Positions 1 to 6,428 of a stretch of 26,289 nt of DNA are shown here, one piece after another. This stretch comes from Candidatus Pacearchaeota archaeon (GTDB lineage: Archaea > Nanobdellota > Nanobdellia > Pacearchaeales > GW2011-AR1): assembly GCA_016234065.1 (NCBI GenBank), contig JACQLJ010000045.1, positions 1-26,289 on the forward strand. The letters run 5' to 3'. Position 1 is the stretch's first letter; the number at the start of each line of letters is the position of its first letter. The translations under genes were made by a program, and so were the position numbers. Under the pieces are notes generated by a model. The model ran no database searches and was not told where the DNA came from. It saw nothing but the letters and a program-made list of their open reading frames with translations.

Positions 1-2062
1 CCCAAACAGCATCCCAGTTTCCAGCCCAGCCCTTTATGTTTGATGCAATATCTTTTATAACTTCGCTATCTCCATTTATCAAATCATCGCTCGGCTCTAA
101 AATATCTTTTTCAACATTGTATTTCATCAAATCAACAAATCCTTTTTCTTCATTCGGATCTTTTTTCCAATGCTTTCTTACTTCTGTAATCTGAACCAAT
201 CTTTTCCATGAATGCAATCCGTCAGAGGACTTTATTGGGTTAGCAATGGCAATAATATCTGTTGCTTTGAAACTCGTCGCTGGGACTTCCAAATCATTCA
301 CAACCCTGTCAAAAACACCATAAGGAGAAGCACCGTGAATTGTTCCTGCAACAACATTCGCCAAAGCTCCAACTCTCATGGCTTCATACAACGCCTTTGC
401 TTCTACACTACGAACTTCACCAACAATTAGCGAACTGTCACCTAATCGCAAACTTGTCCTTATTCCATCGTCGGCAGAAACCTCTGTTGTTGTTTTCAAT
501 AGCGCTGAACGAACCTTCATTCTCAAAATATCATAATTTAATTTTCTCATAGAATCAATAGGCAATTCAAGAGAATCCTCAATTACAATCACCCTGTATT
601 TTGGAATGATTTCAAGCATTAAACTTCCAAGCAGAGATGTCTTTCCCGAAGACCTTGTTCCTGCAACCAAGATTGTTCTTGAGCCATCAATTAAAAAGCT
701 CAGCAATCCCGCAGCCAATGGATTAAGCATTTTATTTTTCACAAACAAAGGCAATGTCCACGGCTGCTCTCTATGTCTTCTAATTGCGTAAGCCAAACCG
801 TCGGGTGACAAAGGATTTTGAATTATCGCGATTCTTGCATTAATTTTTCCAATTTCAAGCTGCGTGTCAAGAATAGGATTTGCTTCATCCAATGGACGCC
901 CTGAAATCATCCTAAACTTAGCAGCCCACGAATCAGCATCTTCTTGGCTCGGAATAATATTTGTTGAACATTCATCATGCTCCTCATGTCTCACAAAGAT
1001 ATTATTCAAAGATATTGGAGCGTTCAAAACAATATCTTGCAATTTTTTGTCTTGCAGTAGAACTTCAACTATTCCGAAGCCGATTGTATGCCTTACTAAA
1101 ATTGATGCAAGTTTGTTTAATTCAGAATAGTTCAGTTTTACCCCTTTAGTGCTTGATAAATCCTGCAATAAATCTCTTGAGATATTAAAAAAGACCTGTC
1201 TTGTTCTCTGAGTATCAATAAATTCCTCTGCTTTTGGCTGGTGTTCAATCAAGACGCTTCTCGCAAGATTCAGCAACATGTTTTGCTCCTCGCTCAAAGT
1301 GTTTTCAGGCGGAGAAACGTGATAAAATAATTTTGACTCATTTTTCCTTTTCATTATTGTGACAAGCGATTCTCCGTGTTCTTCTGAAATTTTATATTGA
1401 TCCAAGATTTCGGCTTCATCTGGCAAATCGTTTACAAGACGGGTAAAAGTAAAATTAGGAATTACATCAGGTCTGAAAATCTTTGAATATATTTCCCGGT
1501 CTCCCTGCTGATATTTAGACAGATATGGGAAAGCCACCTGAATTAATTTTGTTTTTTCAAGCAAAGCCAAAACTCTTTCAAGGAGAAGTGTGTAATTTTT
1601 TTGGTCTGCTTTGAAAACTTGCCCTAGTTTATTCATTCCTATGTTTGCCTCAATCAATATTTTTTTCAGTTGAGAATATGCAGAAATAGGGTCTTTCTTA
1701 AGAAGAATTATGAAATAAAATACCTCATTGTATCTTTGAGAAAAAAATTGTTCATAAAGCGGCGCTAATTTTTCATGAGACAGGATTTTTTCCTGTTTAA
1801 GGAGGTAAACATAGATTTGACTAATTTCCAGAAGCATTGATGTCTCGCTAAAATCGTAATTGTAGTTTTTTTGTTGGACAAAAACAACTCTTGAAACATT
1901 CGGATTCTCAATCAGTGAGTCAATTGTTTTTTCCATGACTTCTGAATAATCCGCCAAACTAGGAACGTATGGGGCTCCGAGGAAATTTATGTAAAGGACA
2001 TCTTCACCTCCTTCTCTCTGGACTTCAGAAGAATACAAGGGTGTTTCTTTTTTGAATTGCAT
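1..2062 (-). CDS. Type IV pilus / type II secretion-type ATPase, archaeal (3' end outside window)
   Basis: Hexameric secretion/pilus assembly ATPase of the GspE/PilB/FlaI superfamily, which powers extrusion of pilin-like filaments from the cytoplasmic face of the membrane. I translated this frame by hand: 687 codons are visible with no stop, so the C-terminus lies beyond position 1. Residues 1 to about 300 form a variable N-terminal region; the ATPase core follows. Visible motifs: Walker A GTRSSGKT at residues 468-475, Asp box VIED at about 493-496, Walker B with GEVRS at 548-552, and His box GTIHG at 573-577. The start is ATG at 2062, with a TATA-like box centred 25 nt upstream, so the mRNA is probably leaderless. 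The gene is divergent from a lytic-transglycosylase-like gene, and coiled-coil and membrane proteins follow on the other side. The superfamily is certain; whether it serves a pilus, an archaellum-like filament or secretion cannot be decided without the missing neighbour, where a TadC/FlaJ-type membrane protein would be expected. Confidence 0.88.
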   Translation of the reverse strand, partial: MQFKKETPLYSSEVQREGGEDVLYINFLGAPYVPSLADYSEVMEKTIDSLIENPNVSRVVFVQQKNYNYDFSETSMLLEISQIYVYLLKQEKILSHEKLAPLYEQFFSQRYNEVFYFIILLKKDPISAYSQLKKILIEANIGMNKLGQVFKADQKNYTLLLERVLALLEKTKLIQVAFPYLSKYQQGDREIYSKIFRPDVIPNFTFTRLVNDLPDEAEILDQYKISEEHGESLVTIMKRKNESKLFYHVSPPENTLSEEQNMLLNLARSVLIEHQPKAEEFIDTQRTRQVFFNISRDLLQDLSSTKGVKLNYSELNKLASILVRHTIGFGIVEVLLQDKKLQDIVLNAPISLNNIFVRHEEHDECSTNIIPSQEDADSWAAKFRMISGRPLDEANPILDTQLEIGKINARIAIIQNPLSPDGLAYAIRRHREQPWTLPLFVKNKMLNPLAAGLLSFLIDGSRTILVAGTRSSGKTSLLGSLMLEIIPKYRVIVIEDSLELPIDSMRKLNYDILRMKVRSALLKTTTEVSADDGIRTSLRLGDSSLIVGEVRSVEAKALYEAMRVGALANVVAGTIHGASPYGVFDRVVNDLEVPATSFKATDIIAIANPIKSSDGLHSWKRLVQITEVRKHWKKDPNEEKGFVDLMKYNVEKDILEPSDDLINGDSEVIKDIASNIKGWAGNWDAVW

Positions 2063-2083
2063 TTTATATCTCTGGGTAAATTT

Positions 2084-2091
2084 TTTATAAA
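2084..2091 (-). promoter_or_regulatory. TATA-like box of the pilus ATPase gene
   Basis: TTTATAAA centred 25 nt from the ATG at 2062, the spacing expected for archaeal TBP/TFB initiation at the A of the start codon. It lies in the 81-bp divergent intergenic region. Inferred from position and composition only. Confidence 0.55.
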
Positions 2092-2114
2092 CTATATAAA
2101 GCACAATACAAAAA

Positions 2115-2120
2115 TTTAAA
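2115..2120 (+). promoter_or_regulatory. TATA-like box of the LysM/transglycosylase gene
   Basis: TTTAAA centred about 26 nt before the ATG at 2144. A purine-rich AGGAGGA at 2137-2143 touches the start codon. It resembles a Shine-Dalgarno sequence, but with almost no spacer it probably cannot work as one for this ATG. Confidence 0.5.
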
Positions 2121-2143
2121 AACATTTCTTAAGGTTAGGAGGA

Positions 2144-3013
2144 ATGCAAAAAAAATTAGACAGAAGAAGATTTTTATTAGGGCTTTCGGGTTTTGGTATA
2201 GAAAAGATAGTAGGACAAAGCCACAAAGAGGTTATTCATGTCGTTAAAAGGGGTGAGACAATATCAGAACTGAAAGAATTTTATGGTGACCCAAGAGATA
2301 TAAAAAGAATTTATGGAAATGGCGATTTCAGGAATATTGCTCCTGGAACAGAAGTTGTTTTTCTTGCAGATAATGAAAAATTTAGGAGACATGGCTTGTC
2401 GCCAGATGGAAGCGAAAACTGGGGAACAATAAACAGCATGGGGGGCCCTGATTTTTTCAAGTTCATTGATGAGTTCGGCTATCGTAAACATATAAGATTA
2501 ATTCCTGAACTGTCAGTGGGAAATTTTGAAAAAAACCAAGAAAATCAAATGGAAAACCTTTCGCGCCTTTCGGACTTTATATCATATTTTTCTAATATTT
2601 ATGGAGTAGATCCCCTTTATCACGCAGCAATAGGTCTGCACGAAAGCGGGCTAAGAGCCATGACTGTCTCACCTACAGGGCCTCTAGGAGCATGGCAAAT
2701 ATCAAGAGCAACTGCAAGCAGAAATGATTTTGGGGGAGAAATAAATCCCTACAATGAAATTCAAGCAGCAGAAAGAAGCGCAGCTTACCTTGGATTCTTA
2801 GAAAGAAGATTCTCAAAAATCCATCCTGACTTGCCGATTATTGGATATGAAATCGGTGAAGGTGCTATTGGCGAAGTCGCGAAGACATATGAAGGGAATG
2901 CCTTATTAGATTACATTTCAGAAAATCCTTACCTAAAAAAAGTTAACCTGCAAAAAACAAAAATATTGCAGAATTTTGGATTAAAAAACGGGATTTTTGA
3001 GAGAATAACTTAA
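2144..3013 (+). CDS. Exported LysM plus lytic-transglycosylase (GH23/SLT-like) protein
   Basis: Probable exported cell-wall-glycan lyase or binding protein. Residues 6-22 contain a twin-arginine-like signal (DRRRFLLGLSGFG) with a short hydrophobic stretch. Residues about 31-75 read as a LysM carbohydrate-binding module. Residues about 145-250 carry the SLT/GH23 signature: HESG with candidate catalytic Glu167, then SPTGPLGAWQIS at about 176-187, NPYNEIQAAERSAAYL at about 201-216, and a Y-x-x-G-E-G segment at about 235-240. All expected GH23 blocks are therefore present in order. Lytic transglycosylases cleave bacterial murein, which archaea lack, so the target may be another organism's wall, an unusual surface glycan, or glycan binding only. 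The gene stands alone on its strand, divergent from the pilus ATPase, with its own TATA-like box. Fold assignment is fairly sure; activity and substrate are inference. Confidence 0.8.
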   Translation: MQKKLDRRRFLLGLSGFGIEKIVGQSHKEVIHVVKRGETISELKEFYGDPRDIKRIYGNGDFRNIAPGTEVVFLADNEKFRRHGLSPDGSENWGTINSMGGPDFFKFIDEFGYRKHIRLIPELSVGNFEKNQENQMENLSRLSDFISYFSNIYGVDPLYHAAIGLHESGLRAMTVSPTGPLGAWQISRATASRNDFGGEINPYNEIQAAERSAAYLGFLERRFSKIHPDLPIIGYEIGEGAIGEVAKTYEGNALLDYISENPYLKKVNLQKTKILQNFGLKNGIFERIT

Positions 3014-3029
3014 CGAGTAAGCAAAGAAT

Positions 3030-3035
3030 TTTAAA
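3030..3035 (+). promoter_or_regulatory. TATA-like box of the 104-aa coiled-coil gene
   Basis: TTTAAA centred about 25 nt before the ATG at 3057, consistent with a leaderless transcript covering the two coiled-coil genes. Confidence 0.5.
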
Positions 3036-3056
3036 CTTCTGTGCAATAAACCATTC

Positions 3057-3371
3057 ATGACTAATGGGTATGAAAATCAAGGGGAAGATTTCTATGGGAA
3101 CTTTGCGCTTAAGTTAAGAGACATTGAAGAAAAGCAGAGAATTCTAAAAGATAGGGTTGTTTTGATAGGGAAAAACTTGATAGAATCCAGAGAGGAGACA
3201 AACAAAAAAATTTTGGAAATGAAAAGAGATCTTGAAAAAATTAAAAATGATTTTGAGAGAATAAAATCATTTATAGAAACTGTTTCATCGGATTTTTCAA
3301 AATTCGCAAAAAAAGACGACCTTGAAATCTTGTCAAAACAATTAAAAATGTTGAGATTTTTTGAAGGTTAA
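3057..3371 (+). CDS. Small coiled-coil protein, unknown function
   Basis: 104 residues, soluble, highly charged and mostly helical. Residues about 15-75 show heptad-like spacing of I/L/V among K/E residues (for example LRDIEEKQRILKDRV), predicting a long coiled coil. There is no signal peptide and no catalytic motif. A TATA-like box sits 25 nt before the ATG. The stop overlaps the reading start of the next coiled-coil gene region (next ATG 2 nt downstream of the stop), so the two are very likely co-transcribed and may form a hetero-coiled-coil. Position beside a pilus-type ATPase suggests an accessory or scaffold role comparable in layout to FlaC/D/E-like coiled-coil accessory proteins, but I see no sequence proof of that. 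No family recognised. Confidence 0.7.
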   Translation: MTNGYENQGEDFYGNFALKLRDIEEKQRILKDRVVLIGKNLIESREETNKKILEMKRDLEKIKNDFERIKSFIETVSSDFSKFAKKDDLEILSKQLKMLRFFEG

Positions 3372-3372
3372 A

Positions 3373-4098
3373 ATGGGTGTTTTAGAGCAAGTCAGTGAAC
3401 TGAGAAATCAGGGAATGGGTGATGATGAAATAGTTCAGAATCTCAGAGAAAGAGGCATTTCACCAAAAGCCATAAATGATGCTCTTAGCAACGAGCAGGT
3501 AAAAAAAGCTGTCTCAGATGAATATGAAGAATCAGCAAAGCCATCAAAAGAAATCGTTGAAGAAAATAATTCTGAAATTTACGAAGGACAATACGCACCT
3601 CAAGAATCGCAGGAATATTATTCGCCGGGCGACTATTCACAAGGATATGAGACACAAAGCCAAGGATTTGATTCAGGAACAATGGTTGAGATATCAGAAC
3701 AAGTTTTCTCTGAAAAAATTCAAAAAATGCAAAAGCAAGTTGACGCAATAACTGAATTCAAGTCAATTGCAGAAGGAAGGATAGAAAGCATTTCCGAGCG
3801 TTTGAAAAGAATTGAAGCAGTTATTGACAAAATGCAAATATCAATTCTTGAAAAAGTCGGCTCTTATGGAAGTAATTTAGACAGCATCAAGAAAGAAATG
3901 TCAATGATGCAAGATACATTTAGTAAAGTTGCAAATAATCCAAGAACAAATACAGCAAAGCCGCAACAAGATATGCAAAAACAACAATCAACAAATACAA
4001 ATTCAGAAAACTTTTCCAGACAGCAGAAAACCCCGGTGCAAGAAGAGTCGTTTAGACAGCAAGACAAGAAAATTACGAAAAGATTTAACAAAGAATAA
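3373..4098 (+). CDS. Coiled-coil protein with Gln/Asn-rich linker and tail, unknown function
   Basis: 241 residues. I take ATG 3373 rather than the in-frame TTG four codons upstream, which falls inside the preceding gene; an AAGGT motif a few bases upstream could act as a weak ribosome-binding site. Domains: residues 1-45 a small helical module (LRNQGMGDDEIVQNLRERGI) resembling helix-turn-helix-like oligomerisation or docking modules; about 50-105 an acidic, Tyr/Gln/Ser-rich linker; about 110-185 a coiled coil; about 190-241 a low-complexity Gln/Asn/Lys tail. No membrane segment or enzymatic motif. It is co-directional and nearly touching the small coiled-coil gene, and convergent with the membrane protein that follows. 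The layout suggests an adaptor at the membrane of the neighbouring pilus-like machine. This is a genomic-context inference only. Confidence 0.72.
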   Translation: MGVLEQVSELRNQGMGDDEIVQNLRERGISPKAINDALSNEQVKKAVSDEYEESAKPSKEIVEENNSEIYEGQYAPQESQEYYSPGDYSQGYETQSQGFDSGTMVEISEQVFSEKIQKMQKQVDAITEFKSIAEGRIESISERLKRIEAVIDKMQISILEKVGSYGSNLDSIKKEMSMMQDTFSKVANNPRTNTAKPQQDMQKQQSTNTNSENFSRQQKTPVQEESFRQQDKKITKRFNKE

Positions 4099-4108
4099 TT
4101 TTTCTAAA

Positions 4109-4672
4109 TTATTTTCCTGGCTCAAATATTTTCCTAACTAAATCTACACCTGTTGTAGTTTTAGGAGCTTGTGAACTCCAAGCCCATCCTATAACAGCCA
4201 AAATCACTGCTACAGGAATAATCCACCCAAGATTTTGTGTAAGCCAAAAAGGAAATCCATAGTCAAAGAATGGCTCATTAAATGAACCTGCGACAATAAC
4301 CGCAATAATTCCTCCTGCAACAATCATCATAAACCCAAAAGGTAATTTACCACTTGGACTAAAAAAACCGATAACAATTAACCCTGCTAAAATAATAGAA
4401 AGCCAAATTCCTAACCGAGGAAAAATTTCTCCGAAAAACTGAGTTACAACTCCAAACTGCAACGCCATTAAGCCGACAGAAATCGCGATAACTGCATTTA
4501 TTGCTTTGTTATCTCCAAGGAATTTCGCATTTGATAATACTCCAAAAACAATCGCGAAAACAACAAGAAATGGAAGAACATAAGCAAAAAATCCCATCTG
4601 TTCAAGTTGAGAAAGAATACTGCCAAAATTCCCTCCATAGAATCCGAAAGGAGCTAACAAAACTTCTATCAT
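4109..4672 (-). CDS. Multi-pass membrane protein, paralogue of the next gene
   Basis: 187 residues counting from ATG 4672; the in-frame TTG at 4678 is rejected because a TTTAAA box at 4694-4699 lies 25 nt from the ATG. About five hydrophobic segments are visible (residues roughly 25-50, 58-75, 83-105, 110-130, 143-165), then a short charged tail that is probably cytoplasmic. The segment LPFLVVFAIVFGVL followed by a charged KFLGDNKAINAVIA motif is closely mirrored in the protein encoded at 4717-5226, so the two look like an ancient tandem duplication. Both read in the same direction with 44 nt between them, where this gene has its own promoter. No known transporter or enzyme motif was recognised. 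A membrane component of a surface machine is possible. Confidence 0.72.
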   Translation of the reverse strand: MIEVLLAPFGFYGGNFGSILSQLEQMGFFAYVLPFLVVFAIVFGVLSNAKFLGDNKAINAVIAISVGLMALQFGVVTQFFGEIFPRLGIWLSIILAGLIVIGFFSPSGKLPFGFMMIVAGGIIAVIVAGSFNEPFFDYGFPFWLTQNLGWIIPVAVILAVIGWAWSSQAPKTTTGVDLVRKIFEPGK

Positions 4673-4693
4673 AAGCAAAATTATGAAAATAAG

Positions 4694-4699
4694 TTTAAA
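4694..4699 (-). promoter_or_regulatory. TATA-like box, 187-aa membrane protein gene
   Basis: TTTAAA centred about 25 nt from ATG 4672. It supports that start over the upstream TTG and a leaderless transcript. Confidence 0.5.
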
Positions 4700-4716
4700 T
4701 ATGTTTCTTCAATAAA

Positions 4717-5226
4717 TCAGCCACTTTTAGAAGTTGCGCTTCTCAAAACCAATGCCAATGTTCCTGCGATCGCAAGGACAAACAAAGCGTTTGTCCAGAA
4801 TGTTTTGCTCCAGGGCTGATAAAATAATGCATCAATTAATTCATTGTGAACGTCTGCTGCCCAAACAACTGCTGCAAAAACAGCAACTATAACAATTCCA
4901 AATACAAGGAACATCATTTTAGGATTCTTTGCGGCAGGAACTGTTCCTTCTCCAAGCAAAAATCCATATATCATAAGCCCGACAAAAACAACCACTAACG
5001 CAACCGCTAAGAACAAAATCATGTTGTCAACAAATGCTTTCGGTGTTGTGAAACCGACAAAAATCAAACCGACAACAAAGGCAACAAGGGCGTTAAGCTG
5101 GCTGTTCTCGCTAAGAACCTTTGTCTTCTGCAAAATAGCGAATGTAATAAAAAATATCAGAAAGTAAGGTAGTATAAACTTTGTAACAATCCAGTTCTGC
5201 AATATAGTAAGTTCTGCCTCGGCCAT
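4717..5226 (-). CDS. Multi-pass membrane protein, paralogue of the preceding-coordinate gene
   Basis: 169 residues with about five hydrophobic helices (roughly 14-32, 43-60, 67-90, 100-122, 143-160) and a short polar C-terminus. The region ILPYFLIFFITFAIL, followed by KTKVLSENSQLNALVA and VVGLIFVGF, aligns by eye with LPFLVVFAIVFGVL, NAKFLGDNKAINAVIA and SVGLMALQF in the neighbour at 4109-4672. This gives a shared pattern of two helices joined by a charged loop with a conserved LNAL/INAV element. No signal peptide cleavage site and no catalytic motif. Start ATG 5226 has a TATA-like element about 27 nt upstream. Function is unknown. Conserved pairs of this type next to pilus/coiled-coil genes would support an assembly-platform or channel role. 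Confidence 0.72.
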   Translation of the reverse strand: MAEAELTILQNWIVTKFILPYFLIFFITFAILQKTKVLSENSQLNALVAFVVGLIFVGFTTPKAFVDNMILFLAVALVVVFVGLMIYGFLLGEGTVPAAKNPKMMFLVFGIVIVAVFAAVVWAADVHNELIDALFYQPWSKTFWTNALFVLAIAGTLALVLRSATSKSG

Positions 5227-5249
5227 TTTATCATAAATACTTATTCTGA

Positions 5250-5257
5250 TTTATAAA
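5250..5257 (-). promoter_or_regulatory. TATA-like box, 169-aa membrane protein gene
   Basis: TTTATAAA (palindromic) centred about 27 nt from ATG 5226, in the 92-bp gap after the PRC-barrel gene. Confidence 0.45.
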
Positions 5258-5318
5258 ATCTTCTGTAATAATAAATTGAGTTTGTCCTGCTAATTAATAA
5301 TCACTTTTAATAAAAGAA

Positions 5319-5597
5319 CTAAGCCACTGCTTCACCGACTTCAATTCCACCCATCTCCTGGCTTGGCAGAGCAGACCTGTCTATTATGAAAATATCGCTT
5401 ACTGCTCTCACGAATTTATGAGGAATAATAACACCCCTGGCGCCACCAATAAGAGAAGTAATGCCTCCGGAAACTCTGATTCTCCATCCTTCAACTTTAT
5501 TCTGGCTTAGATTTGCCTCTTCTATTTCTCCAAAATAATCTCCTGAATCAGTGTAAACTTTCAGCCCTATAACGTCGCTCATTTTTTTAACTCGCAT
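5319..5597 (-). CDS. PRC-barrel domain protein
   Basis: 92 residues from ATG 5597, almost all one PRC-barrel: MSDVIGLKVYTDSGDYFGEI at about residues 6-25 is the hallmark opening strand pattern, followed by a G-W-R-I-R-V strand and IPHKFVRAVSDIFII. A longer reading from ATG 5612 adds MVVLV, but the TTTAAA box at 5619-5624 lies 25 nt from 5597 and overlaps what would be the leader of 5612, so the shorter start is preferred. Archaeal PRC-barrel proteins are small adaptor modules; some (CdpB type in haloarchaea) work in FtsZ-based cell division, others are RNA-processing related. Nothing here distinguishes these. It lies upstream of the two membrane proteins on the same strand. Confidence 0.83.
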   Translation of the reverse strand: MRVKKMSDVIGLKVYTDSGDYFGEIEEANLSQNKVEGWRIRVSGGITSLIGGARGVIIPHKFVRAVSDIFIIDRSALPSQEMGGIEVGEAVA

Positions 5598-5618
5598 TAC
5601 TAAAACCACCATATCTTA

Positions 5619-5624
5619 TTTAAA
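5619..5624 (-). promoter_or_regulatory. TATA-like box, PRC-barrel gene
   Basis: TTTAAA within an A/T stretch, centred 25 nt from ATG 5597. This selects MRVKKMSDV as the N-terminus. Confidence 0.5.
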
Positions 5625-5721
5625 TATTTTTCCGTTCATAATTGTTCATGTTTCATCGTTATATTTTTGATGAAATATTGCAAAATTTCAGGTATTTTTT
5701 CTTACCTTGTCCATAAGAAAA

Positions 5722-5728
5722 TTTATAA
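5722..5728 (+). promoter_or_regulatory. TATA-like box, M50-like gene
   Basis: TTTATAA centred 26 nt before ATG 5751. It excludes the longer reading from 5667, which would place the promoter inside the coding region. Confidence 0.5.
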
Positions 5729-5750
5729 GAAACACTTTCATTGTTTTTTC

Positions 5751-6377
5751 ATGTTCAGCAAAAAAGAAGTTGCGCAAATTTTTATAATAGTTCTTGTAAT
5801 TGCATTTTCAATAAGTTTGCTTAGTTCATTTGAAAAAATTTTTTATTACTTGGCTTTGGTTTTTGCTGTTGTTGCTGTTAACTTAATTGCGAAAAAAATC
5901 ACAAGTTCTTACCTTGATTCTGAGATAGAGGCGAGAATATGGGAGTCAAAAAGATTCGGATTTAGGGAAGCGCAATATTTCAAGAGACCTATACCGATGG
6001 GGGCTATTCTTCCAATTTTAACTTCTGTCTTTTCTCTTGGGACTTTCACATGGCTTGCATCTCTTGTGTTTGATGTTAAGCCAAATGTCTACAAAGTTGC
6101 AAAAAGGCACGGACTATTCGCTTTTTCAGAAATGACAGAATATGAAGTAGGCATGATAGCCGCCTCCGGAATTGTGATAAATCTTATCGCGGCTGTTGCA
6201 AGTTACCTGATAGGATACGACGAATTAGCACGACTAAATATATACTATGCTTTCTTTAATATGATTCCATTATCTGACTTAGACGGAAACAAAATATTCT
6301 TTGGAAGTTTGATTATGTGGAGCTTCCTTGCTGCACTGACTTTAGTCGGGTTGGGATATGCTTTGCTTATTGTGTGA
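5751..6377 (+). CDS. Site-2-protease (M50) family membrane protein lacking the HExxH motif
   Basis: 208 residues from ATG 5751 (28 residues shorter than the open frame, see the TATA box at 5722). Hydrophobic segments at about 7-25, 30-50, 85-105, 132-155 and 188-207. The C-terminal motif NMIPLSDLDGNK at residues 170-181 matches the third M50 signature (N-x-x-P-x-x-x-LDG), and GMIAASGIVINLIAA at 134-148 corresponds to the G-x-x-x-A-G-P-x-x-N-L helix. The zinc site is missing: where active members have VHELAHK, this protein reads VNLIAKK at 43-49, losing both His and the catalytic Glu, while the LDG aspartate (D178) remains. It is therefore probably an inactive pseudoprotease, perhaps a membrane scaffold or substrate-binding regulator. 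It is monocistronic, between the PRC-barrel gene (divergent) and the Hef operon. Confidence 0.75.
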   Translation: MFSKKEVAQIFIIVLVIAFSISLLSSFEKIFYYLALVFAVVAVNLIAKKITSSYLDSEIEARIWESKRFGFREAQYFKRPIPMGAILPILTSVFSLGTFTWLASLVFDVKPNVYKVAKRHGLFAFSEMTEYEVGMIAASGIVINLIAAVASYLIGYDELARLNIYYAFFNMIPLSDLDGNKIFFGSLIMWSFLAALTLVGLGYALLIV

Positions 6378-6398
6378 TTTTCCTATTTTAACAAAAAA

Positions 6399-6405
6399 TT
6401 TAAAA
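6399..6405 (+). promoter_or_regulatory. TATA-like box, helicase operon
   Basis: TTTAAAA centred about 27 nt before ATG 6429. It appears to be the only promoter-like element in front of the helicase / membrane protein / nuclease cluster. Confidence 0.5.
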
Positions 6406-6428
6406 TAAAGCTCTTATCTTCAAAGAGT

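Noticed and set aside
1..1149. Several + strand frames of 61-88 residues at the window start
   Set aside because: Antisense to the ATPase gene, whose motifs are clear on the minus strand.
2137..2143. AGGAGGA as Shine-Dalgarno for the gene at 2144
   Set aside because: It abuts the ATG with almost no spacer, and no other in-frame start is suitably placed; the TATA spacing explains the start.
5667..5750. 28-codon N-terminal extension of the M50-like protein
   Set aside because: The TATA-like box at 5722-5728 lies inside it, and the extension has no family-like sequence.
5613..5750. Possible C/D box small RNA (TGATGA-like at about 5667-5675)
   Set aside because: No matching D box or flanking pairing found; the region is explained by two divergent promoters.
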